Source of the DNA: an uncultured Dysosmobacter sp.
GTDB lineage: Bacteria; Bacillota; Clostridia; Oscillospirales; Oscillospiraceae
Length of the DNA: 64,000 nucleotides
Assembly: GCA_934590165.1 (NCBI GenBank)
Contig: CAKTOO010000002.1
Span: 1 to 64,000 of the forward strand
Direction of reading: 5' to 3'
Position numbers and translations under genes: made by a program. Positions 58,330 through 64,000 of the stretch are shown here, piece by piece. Positions within the stretch are counted from its first letter, which is position 1, and every line of letters starts with the position of its first letter. The notes below the pieces were generated by a model. It was not told where the DNA came from, made no database searches, and was given only the letters and a program-made list of their open reading frames with translations.

Positions 58330-58551
58330 TTATCCCACTTCGATCATCTCAGCGTCCGCCTTGCGCACGCTCAGCTCGTAGCCACGGACATTCAGCTCCA
58401 TAGGGTCGCCCAGCGGAGCCACCTTGCGGACAAAGATCTCCACGCCCTTGGTGATGCCCATGTCCATGATGCGGCGCTTTACCGGACCCTCGCCGTGGAG
58501 CTTCGCCACAGTGACGGTCTCGCCCACCTTCACGTCTTTCAGTGTTTTCAT
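58330..58551 (-). CDS. feoA: FeoA family protein (proximal to feoB)
   Basis: A 73-residue SH3-like FeoA protein with the typical RRIMDMGITKGVEIFV core (about 26-41) and PLGDPMELNVRGYELSVRKADAEMI end. FeoA assists FeoB, probably at its G domain. Lies 74 bases upstream of feoB. Confidence 0.93.
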   Translation of the reverse strand: MKTLKDVKVGETVTVAKLHGEGPVKRRIMDMGITKGVEIFVRKVAPLGDPMELNVRGYELSVRKADAEMIEVG

Positions 58552-58656
58552 GTTTGTTCTCCTCCTATATGAGTTTTCATTTCACATATGAACACAACAA
58601 CATTCATGCCTCACAGCATGGAAACCCTGTTCCGGTAGCGGAATCAGAGCGTTGTT

Positions 58657-58869
58657 TCAAATCATAATGCGGTTTGCCATGGTTTTGTCCAACGCGATCC
58701 GGCTGTCCTTTACCTGAAGGATCAGATTTCCGGCAATCTCGCTCACTACCGTCACATCGCTGTCCACCACGAAGCCCAGTTCCGCAAGATGTTGGCGCAC
58801 TTCATCCTTGCCGGTAATTTTGCGGATGGTGACAGTCTCTCCTGTTTTTGCCATTGTCAGCGGCATCAT
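58657..58869 (-). CDS. feoA: FeoA family protein (distal copy)
   Basis: A 70-residue FeoA-like SH3 protein: HLAELGFVVDSDVTVVSE and a KDSRIALDKTMANRIMI end. It is divergent from the second copy; paired FeoA proteins are common in Clostridia. First gene of the feo operon, directly downstream of three DtxR-type boxes. Start follows a run of six G. Confidence 0.9.
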   Translation of the reverse strand: MMPLTMAKTGETVTIRKITGKDEVRQHLAELGFVVDSDVTVVSEIAGNLILQVKDSRIALDKTMANRIMI

Positions 58870-58886
58870 ACCATCGCCCCCCTCTT

Positions 58887-58908
58887 AAAGTTAGAGATTG
58901 CTAACTTT
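58887..58908. promoter_or_regulatory. DtxR-type box, feo operon (proximal)
   Basis: AAAGTTAG-AGATTG-CTAACTTT: perfect 8-bp arms, 6-base spacer, 18 bases upstream of the first feoA start. Confidence 0.82.
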
Positions 58909-58922
58909 CTTCCAAAAATTTC

Positions 58923-58942
58923 GGGTTAGCAACTTCTAACCC
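58923..58942. promoter_or_regulatory. DtxR-type box, feo operon (middle)
   Basis: GGGTTAG-CAACTT-CTAACCC: perfect 7-bp arms, 6-base spacer; centre 35 bp from the proximal box. It lies just downstream of the predicted -10. Confidence 0.82.
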
Positions 58943-58955
58943 TTAAATCGGTTTC

Positions 58956-58984
58956 AGTTTAACACCGCTAACCACCGGTGTCAA
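58956..58984 (-). promoter_or_regulatory. feo operon promoter overlapped by a degenerate DtxR-type box
   Basis: Minus strand TTGACA (58979-58984) and TAAACT (58956-58961), 17 bp apart. AGTTTA-ACACCG-CTAACC at 58956-58973 is a third, one-sided box covering the -10 and spacer. Confidence 0.7.
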
Positions 58985-59012
58985 GACTGGTTTATGAAAA
59001 ACTTGCAAATTT

Positions 59013-59030
59013 GGTTAGTTTGTGTTAACC
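59013..59030. promoter_or_regulatory. DtxR-type box ahead of the dtxR-like gene
   Basis: GGTTAG-TTTGTG-TTAACC matches the box with one mismatch and lies 36 bases upstream of the regulator's ATG, pointing to autoregulation. Confidence 0.6.
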
Positions 59031-59065
59031 TATATGTAATCACCTGCACATAAGGAGGACCGTTT

Positions 59066-59440
59066 ATGAATATTCACGAATCCGCCGAGGACTATCTGGA
59101 GCGAATTCTGATGCTACGTCTGAAAAACGGGATGGTCCGGTCCATTGACATTGTACGGGACCTGGATTATTCCAAACCCAGCGTCAGCGTGGCGATGAAG
59201 CGGCTGCGGGAAAATGGGTATATTGAGATGGACGCCGACGGCTATATCACGCTTTTGCCGCCGGGAGAGGAAATTGCCGCCCGTATCTATGACCGGCACC
59301 AGCTGCTGGCGGAATTCCTTCTCCAGTTAGGCGTCTCCCCGGAGAATGCCGCTGCGGATGCCTGTAAAATCGAACATGACATTAGCGAGGAGAGCTACGA
59401 AAAAATTAAGGAGGTCACACTCCGAAAAAAGGCTCTGTAA
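59066..59440 (+). CDS. DtxR-family iron-dependent regulator
   Basis: A 124-residue DtxR/MntR family regulator without the C-terminal SH3 domain. HTH at about 24-50 (SIDIVRDLDYSKPSVSVAMKRL). Metal ligands align as Asp 9, Glu 12, His 78, Cys 100, Glu 103 and His 104. The Cys in A-C-x-I-E-H corresponds to Cys 102 of DtxR, where Mn-sensing MntR has Glu, so iron is the likely cofactor. AGGAGG lies upstream of the ATG. It is the obvious reader of the GTTAG-N6-CTAAC boxes around it. Confidence 0.88.
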   Translation: MNIHESAEDYLERILMLRLKNGMVRSIDIVRDLDYSKPSVSVAMKRLRENGYIEMDADGYITLLPPGEEIAARIYDRHQLLAEFLLQLGVSPENAAADACKIEHDISEESYEKIKEVTLRKKAL

Positions 59441-59465
59441 TGTCTTGATTAAGCGGTTCGTTTCC

Positions 59466-59515
59466 AGGAGGGCCTTGTCACAGTCTCAGTGCTGTGGAGG
59501 CCCTCTTGCTTTTTC
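59466..59515 (+). terminator. Terminator of the dtxR-like gene
   Basis: GAGGGCC (59468-59474) pairs with GGCCCTC (59499-59505), with an inner CACAG/CTGTG stem, followed by TTGCTTTTT. From 59516 to 59650 nothing else is recognised. Confidence 0.75.
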
Positions 59516-59650
59516 TGTGGCTGCTGCAAGAGAACGTAATCAATGTTCTCTCTTTTTCTGCCGGAGCAAATGCACTTATATTCCAACAGCAAAAATGTCC
59601 ATTCAGAGTAAAAAAGACGATTTCGATATAGATTTTTGCGTCAGACCCTG

Positions 59651-59710
59651 TATAATCAAGATCACCAGCAGTGGTTTTCTTTTTTAACTACCAGTTAGTT
59701 ACGCCTAACT
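59651..59710 (+). promoter_or_regulatory. Promoter element and DtxR-type box ahead of the chimeric ABC gene
   Basis: A perfect TATAAT at 59651-59656 lacks a good -35. AGTTAG-TTACGC-CTAACT at 59693-59710 has perfect 6-bp arms and the 6-base spacer, and lies 67 bases before the chosen start codon. Confidence 0.65.
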
Positions 59711-59777
59711 AATGGACATAAAATTCTCAAGATGCGTTGATTACCATGGCAGGGCAGATAAGAAAGGAGATGGGACC

Positions 59778-61628
59778 ATGCGGGATATAGGAGGACAAAC
59801 CGTTTGGGAGCTCATTGACCAAGGAGCTGCCGGGAGCAATGTGGACCTGGTGATTTCTGAGGGTAATTGCAAAGTGTTGAAGCTGTCGGACAAAACAGGT
59901 GAGGGCGTCATGACCATGTACCAGGTCTTCAATGGCGTATATCTGATGTTCAATGACTTCCACATGGAATCCTGTTATTCCGGGTATTTTGTCATGGCAC
60001 GGATCATCCAAAAGCTGCTGGGCGGTGACCGGGAATTAGCGGGCTATCTGACCGACTGCCTTGTGATGGCAGTCATGTGGTGCGCCCGTGTGCTGTTCCA
60101 CTCCCTGTCCACCTCAGCCTCCCACAGAGCCACCTTTGCCGTGCTGGGCAACATCCGCAAGCGGGGCCTGCTGAAGCTGGAGCGGATGCCTCTGGGGGAT
60201 GTGCAGGCCCGGGGCTCCGGAGAGCTGAAGAACATTCTGGTGGAGCGTGTGGACAGCATTGAAGTCACGCTGGCCCATGTGATCCCCGAGGTGACCAGCA
60301 ATGTCTGCGTTGTGCTGGCCACCATTGTGTACCTGCTGATGCTGGACTGGCGTATGGCGCTGGTCTCCCTGATCACCCTGCCTCTTGGAATGCTCTGCTT
60401 CATGCTGATGATGGTGGGCTATGAGGAAAACTATGGGCGCACCGTAAGAGCCACCAAAAACCTGAACGACACGGCGGTGGAGTACATCGGCGGCATTGAG
60501 GTCATCAAGGTCTTCGGCAAGGCCAAAAGCTCCTATGAAAAATTTGTTGCGGCAGCCAAGGAAGGTGCCGCCAGCTATGTGGACTGGATGCGCAAATGCA
60601 ACGTGTACTTCACCTTCGCCATGAACATCATGCCGGCCACGCTGGTTACAGTCCTGCCCGTCGGCGGCCTGCTGGTGCGCAACGGGAGTCTCTCAGTCCC
60701 GGACTTTATTCTCATTGTCATCCTTGCCATGGGGCTCATCACACCCATCATCGGCTGCATGACCTACAACGACGATTTGGCCAAGCTGCGGACGGTGCTG
60801 GGGGAAGTGACCGCGATTCTGGACGCGGATGAGCTGCCCCGCCCCGCCAAAGACGAGGAAACACCACGAGGCAGCACGGTCCAGCTTTCTGATGTTCACT
60901 TCGGATACAATGAAAAGGAAGCCCTCCATGGCGTCAGCGCCGCTTTCCGGGAAGGGACGGTCAACGCTCTGGTGGGTCCCTCCGGCGGCGGCAAGTCCAC
61001 CATTGCCAAGCTGATTGTCTCCTATTGGGATGTGAACAGCGGTGCCATTACCATCGGCGGCGCGGACATCCGGAAGATCTCCGCCGAACGCTACCACGCT
61101 CTGGTGGCCTACGTCTCCCAGGACAACTTCCTGTTTGACACCACCATCCGGGAAAATATCCGCATGGGCGACCTGTCCGCAACAGACGCGCAGGTGGAGC
61201 AGGCAGCAAAGGACTGCGGCTGCTATGAGTTCATCATGGGCTTGGAACACGGTTTCGACACCGTGGTGGGCAGCGGCGGCGGACACCTCTCCGGCGGCGA
61301 GCGGCAGCGCATCAGCATTGCACGGGCGATGCTGAAAAACGCCCCCATCGTCATTCTGGACGAGGCTACCGCCTACACAGATCCGGAAAACGAAGCCATC
61401 ATCCAGCAATCAGTGGCACGGCTGGTGCGGGGCAAGACACTGATCGTCATTGCTCACCGCCTGTCCACCATCACCGATGCCGACCAGATCGTGGTGGTGA
61501 ACAGCGGCCATATCGAAGCCGCCGGGACACACGGCCAACTGCTGGATTCCTGTGCCCTTTACAAAAAGCTCTGGGAGGCCCATGTGTCCTCCAGAGACAC
61601 GCTGGTGGGAGGTGCGTGCCATGCTTAA
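59778..61628 (+). CDS. Chimera: AraC sensor fragment fused to ABC transporter (permease/ATPase)
   Basis: A 616-residue protein. Residues 1 to about 71 (ELIDQG...NCKVLKLSD...GVMTMYQVF...YLMFNDFHMESC) match the N-terminal sensor part of iron-related AraC regulators. From about 72 the sequence is an ABC exporter half-transporter joined after its first membrane helix: five helices to about 310, then an ATPase with GPSGGGKST, LSGGERQRI and IVILDEATA. The join (near 59985-59993) is in frame. It overlaps the partner ABC gene by eight bases. AAAGGAG eight bases upstream selects ATG 59778. YbtPQ/IrtAB-like siderophore handling is the family context (inference). Confidence 0.82.
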   Translation: MRDIGGQTVWELIDQGAAGSNVDLVISEGNCKVLKLSDKTGEGVMTMYQVFNGVYLMFNDFHMESCYSGYFVMARIIQKLLGGDRELAGYLTDCLVMAVMWCARVLFHSLSTSASHRATFAVLGNIRKRGLLKLERMPLGDVQARGSGELKNILVERVDSIEVTLAHVIPEVTSNVCVVLATIVYLLMLDWRMALVSLITLPLGMLCFMLMMVGYEENYGRTVRATKNLNDTAVEYIGGIEVIKVFGKAKSSYEKFVAAAKEGAASYVDWMRKCNVYFTFAMNIMPATLVTVLPVGGLLVRNGSLSVPDFILIVILAMGLITPIIGCMTYNDDLAKLRTVLGEVTAILDADELPRPAKDEETPRGSTVQLSDVHFGYNEKEALHGVSAAFREGTVNALVGPSGGGKSTIAKLIVSYWDVNSGAITIGGADIRKISAERYHALVAYVSQDNFLFDTTIRENIRMGDLSATDAQVEQAAKDCGCYEFIMGLEHGFDTVVGSGGGHLSGGERQRISIARAMLKNAPIVILDEATAYTDPENEAIIQQSVARLVRGKTLIVIAHRLSTITDADQIVVVNSGHIEAAGTHGQLLDSCALYKKLWEAHVSSRDTLVGGACHA

Positions 61629-63354
61629 CATCCTAAAGAAATTCTTCCGGTTCTGCAGCGAGGAAAACCGCAGAAAGTTCTATTGTTCCATCGTCCTCGG
61701 TGTGGTGGCCGCGCTGTTTTCCGCATTGAAGGTCCCGGCTACCGCGGTAATCTTACAGGCCATTCTGAACGGAGTCATCACGAATCAGGAGATTCTCGGT
61801 TCTCTGGGAATTATGCTGCTGTCCATCATCGGCACATCCGTTGTGAAGTACAAGGCCACCATGCTCCAGACAGAGGCCGGTTACGGCACGGCAGCCAACA
61901 AGCGGATGGAAATCGCGGAGCACATGCGATATCTGCCCATGGGCTATTTCAACGACAACAGTTTGGGGTACATCACCTCCGTCACCACCAACACCATGGA
62001 GAATCTGTCGGATGTGGGTACCCGCGTGGTGATGATGGTCACCGAGGGCATTTTTTCCACTCTGGTCATCACGCTGATGCTGTTTACTTTCGACGTCCGC
62101 ATCGGGCTGCTGGTAGTGGCTGGACTGATCGTCTACTTCCTTGCAAACAGCCTGCTGCAGCGGGTCTCCCGCTCCAGAACGGCGGAGAAGACCAGGACCG
62201 ATGCCGCCGTGGTGGAAAAGGTCCTGGAATACATCAAGGGCATTGCAGAGGTAAAGTCCTATCACCTGTCCGGGACCTACAACCGTCAATTGGAAACAGC
62301 CATTGATGAAAATGTGGAGGCCAATACGGATATGGAGGTCAGTCTGACGCCCTACATGGCGCTGCAGAATTTGGTTGCTAAGAGCATCGGCGTGTGTATC
62401 TGCGTGCTGTCTCTGGTTCTCTATACCGACGGCTCCATGAGTCTCCTGTACTGCGTCATGATGGTGATCTGTTCCTTCATGGTGACAGAGGGGCTGGAAA
62501 AGGCAGGCACCCACTCGGCCCTCATCCGCATTGTGGACCACTGCGTGGACAGGGCCAATGCCATTCTGGAGCTGCCCGCCATGGATATTTCCGGGGAGGA
62601 CGCCGCCCCCGCCAGCTGCGACATCAGGGCGGAACATATCGACTTCTCCTATGGCAAAAAGAAGATCGTGGATGATGTCTCTCTGACGATTCCCCAAAAG
62701 ACAACCACGGCCATTGTCGGCCCGTCCGGCGGCGGCAAAACGACACTGTGCCACCTCCTCTCCCGGTTCTGGGATGTGGATGCCGGTACCGTCACGCTGG
62801 GCGGCAGAAACATCAAGGAATACAGTATGGACAGCCTGATGAAAAACTTCAGCTTCGTGTTCCAGAACGTGTATCTCTTTAAAGACACCATCGCCAACAA
62901 TATCCGCTTCGGCCAGCCGGACGCCCCCATGGAGGCCGTCATTGCCGCTGCCAAAAAGGCCCGCTGCCACGACTTCATCATGGCGCTGCCGGAGGGCTAC
63001 GAGACAGTCATCGGCGAGAGCGGCGGCACCCTCTCCGGCGGTGAGCGGCAGCGGCTGTCCATTGCCCGGGCCATCATGAAGGACGCTCCCATCATCATTC
63101 TGGACGAGGCCACCGCCAACGTGGACCCGGAGAATGAAAAAGAACTGATGGAAGCCATTGACGAGCTGACGAAGGAAAAAACCATCCTCATGATCGCCCA
63201 CAGGCTAAAAACCGTCCAGGGCGCGGATCAAATCCTGGTGGTGGACCAGGGCAGGATCGTCCAGTGCGGGACCCACAGCGAGCTGATGAAAGAGGACGGC
63301 ATCTACCGCCACTTCATCAGCGGCCGGGAACAAGCAGTAAGCTGGAAGCTGTAA
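61621..63354 (+). CDS. ABC transporter permease/ATP-binding protein (partner half)
   Basis: A 577-residue exporter-type half-transporter: six membrane helices (about 15-300) and ATPase with Walker A GPSGGGKTT, signature LSGGERQRLS and Walker B IIILDEATA. It begins MLNILKKFFRFC with GGGAGG upstream and overlaps the preceding gene by eight bases, so the two form a heterodimer. Pairs of this type in iron-regulated loci are linked to ferric-siderophore uptake; the substrate here is unknown. Confidence 0.9.
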   Translation: MLNILKKFFRFCSEENRRKFYCSIVLGVVAALFSALKVPATAVILQAILNGVITNQEILGSLGIMLLSIIGTSVVKYKATMLQTEAGYGTAANKRMEIAEHMRYLPMGYFNDNSLGYITSVTTNTMENLSDVGTRVVMMVTEGIFSTLVITLMLFTFDVRIGLLVVAGLIVYFLANSLLQRVSRSRTAEKTRTDAAVVEKVLEYIKGIAEVKSYHLSGTYNRQLETAIDENVEANTDMEVSLTPYMALQNLVAKSIGVCICVLSLVLYTDGSMSLLYCVMMVICSFMVTEGLEKAGTHSALIRIVDHCVDRANAILELPAMDISGEDAAPASCDIRAEHIDFSYGKKKIVDDVSLTIPQKTTTAIVGPSGGGKTTLCHLLSRFWDVDAGTVTLGGRNIKEYSMDSLMKNFSFVFQNVYLFKDTIANNIRFGQPDAPMEAVIAAAKKARCHDFIMALPEGYETVIGESGGTLSGGERQRLSIARAIMKDAPIIILDEATANVDPENEKELMEAIDELTKEKTILMIAHRLKTVQGADQILVVDQGRIVQCGTHSELMKEDGIYRHFISGREQAVSWKL

Positions 63355-63377
63355 CGCAGGCAAAAAATGTATGAAGA

Positions 63378-63422
63378 GCAGTCCGGACTACAAAGGTATT
63401 TCTTTTGTGGTTCGGACTGTGC
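63378..63422 (+). terminator. Hairpin after the ABC gene pair
   Basis: AGTCCG (63380-63385) pairs with CGGACT (63413-63418), with additional inner pairing ACAAAG/CTTTTGT. T-rich sequence after it is weak. Confidence 0.5.
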
Positions 63423-63462
63423 TTTCCCCGTTCAAAAAAAGAAAAACACGTTATCTCTGACC

Positions 63463-63519
63463 TTGACAACACAGAACCTGTGTGGTATTTTTGTGTTCTG
63501 AGGTTAGTAATTTCTAACC
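63463..63519 (+). promoter_or_regulatory. Promoter and DtxR-type box ahead of the DUF3793 gene
   Basis: TTGACA (63463-63468) and an extended TGG-TATTTT (-10 at 63486-63491), 17 bp apart. GGTTAG-TAATTT-CTAACC (63502-63519) has perfect arms and overlaps the expected start point. Confidence 0.8.
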
Positions 63520-63555
63520 AAATAAATGCCCCTTGAGGGTTCTTTTTTAGAAGAT

Positions 63556-63575
63556 TAGTTAGTCGTAGCTAACTA
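63556..63575. promoter_or_regulatory. Second DtxR-type box ahead of the DUF3793 gene
   Basis: TAGTTAG-TCGTAG-CTAACTA: perfect 7-bp arms, 6-base spacer, 28 bases before the start codon. Confidence 0.82.
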
Positions 63576-63603
63576 TAATGAATTTTTTTGATTGGAGATG
63601 CAT

Positions 63604-64000
63604 ATGGACCGTAGTTTTGAATCGCTGATGGTGGAACAATGCGCACCTACCTTAGCAGGAATCAAGCCAGCCAGTCTTTTCCGCTGCAGCAGACGTTCTG
63701 CGGAAAATATCCGGCAGACGGCAGAAAACTGGGACCACGCACTGGGATGCCTTGGCTTGCGGGTGCGAATCTTAAAAGAGTGCCCCAACACCGGTGACTG
63801 TATGATCTACGTCTATCGCCCCGACTGGGTGGACCGCCTGCTCTCCGATGAAGAATCCTTGTGTTTTCTGAATCGCTGCGGCTATCAGCACGGAACTACT
63901 GAGTTTCTTCTGGAGCAGTTGTCCGGGAGACTCTGTCTGGAGCAAGACTATCCCCATGAGATTGGCCTGTTTTTGGGCTATCCTCTTTCTGATGTGATCG
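63604..64000 (+). CDS. DUF3793 family protein (3' end beyond the window)
   Basis: An open frame of 132 codons to the window end, starting MDRSFESLMVEQCAPTLAGIKPASLF. The CAPTLAGIKPA start and FPHEIGLFLGYPL-like segment (here YPHEIGLFLGYPLSDVI) are hallmarks of DUF3793, a family of unknown role often found next to iron-regulated flavodoxin genes. GGAG lies six bases before the ATG at 63604. It stands behind two DtxR-type boxes. Confidence 0.88.
   Translation, partial: MDRSFESLMVEQCAPTLAGIKPASLFRCSRRSAENIRQTAENWDHALGCLGLRVRILKECPNTGDCMIYVYRPDWVDRLLSDEESLCFLNRCGYQHGTTEFLLEQLSGRLCLEQDYPHEIGLFLGYPLSDVI

Noticed and set aside
1..64000. CRISPR array or intact insertion sequence
   Set aside because: No regularly spaced direct repeats and no transposase gene were seen on either strand.

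Overview
The window looks like the chromosome of a GC-rich anaerobic Firmicute, most likely a gut Clostridia of the Oscillospirales (Flavonifractor/Lawsonibacter/Oscillibacter type). The basis is gene content and order (era-yqzL-recO-mutS2, an M-box magnesium riboswitch ahead of mgtE, tandem feoA with feoB and a Cys-rich partner, long pyruvate kinase), strong AGGAGG ribosome binding sites, and TTGACA/TATAAT promoters. The genus is inference. No rRNA, CRISPR array or intact insertion sequence was seen.

Region 1 (1-6.5 kb): two tRNA-Leu(CAG) genes; a methionine gamma-lyase / LysR regulator / NhaC antiporter module; an MscS channel; uridine phosphorylase. Region 2 (6.5-18 kb): housekeeping DNA repair and RNA/translation genes on the minus strand (GNAT-mutS2-recO-yqzL-era, uvrA-ybaK-mmcQ-uvrB behind a LexA box, radC). 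Region 3 (18-24.5 kb): riboswitch-controlled mgtE, a GNAT acetyltransferase, pyruvate kinase, a HIT protein and a TIM-barrel isomerase. Region 4 (23.8-29 kb): a divergent TetR regulator with a secreted coiled-coil protein and an MMPL/RND transporter. Region 5 (29-34.7 kb): a cytidylate-kinase-like protein and a complete livKHMGF branched-chain amino acid ABC operon with a leader attenuator. Region 6 (34.8-42.2 kb): a five-gene carboxylate uptake/catabolism operon behind a clear sigma-54 promoter, with a divergent sigma-54 activator and tandem upstream repeats, then a HpcH/HpaI aldolase behind its own operator. Region 7 (42.2-45.3 kb): lspA and a remarkable fusion of a TetM-like translational GTPase to a Rae1/YacP NYN nuclease domain.

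Region 8 (45.3-64 kb) looks like an acquired iron island. Its left edge holds the C-terminal remnant of a large serine recombinase. It contains an operon of five consecutive small SAM methyltransferases with two alpha/beta hydrolases, an HMA protein and a small membrane protein; a ferrosome-like pair (P1B-type ATPase plus small DUF6110-like membrane protein) with a 26-residue membrane peptide; feoA-feoA-feoB-Cys-rich protein; a DtxR-type regulator with the iron-type Cys ligand; an ABC exporter pair whose first gene is a chimera with an AraC sensor domain; and a DUF3793 gene cut by the window end. Palindromes of the form GTTAG-N6-CTAAC occur at least eight times, upstream of nearly every transcription unit in this island. 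They match the DtxR/IdeR box half-sites, so the island reads as one iron regulon, with an AraC-type relay (two direct repeats 21 bp apart) to the ferrosome-like operon.
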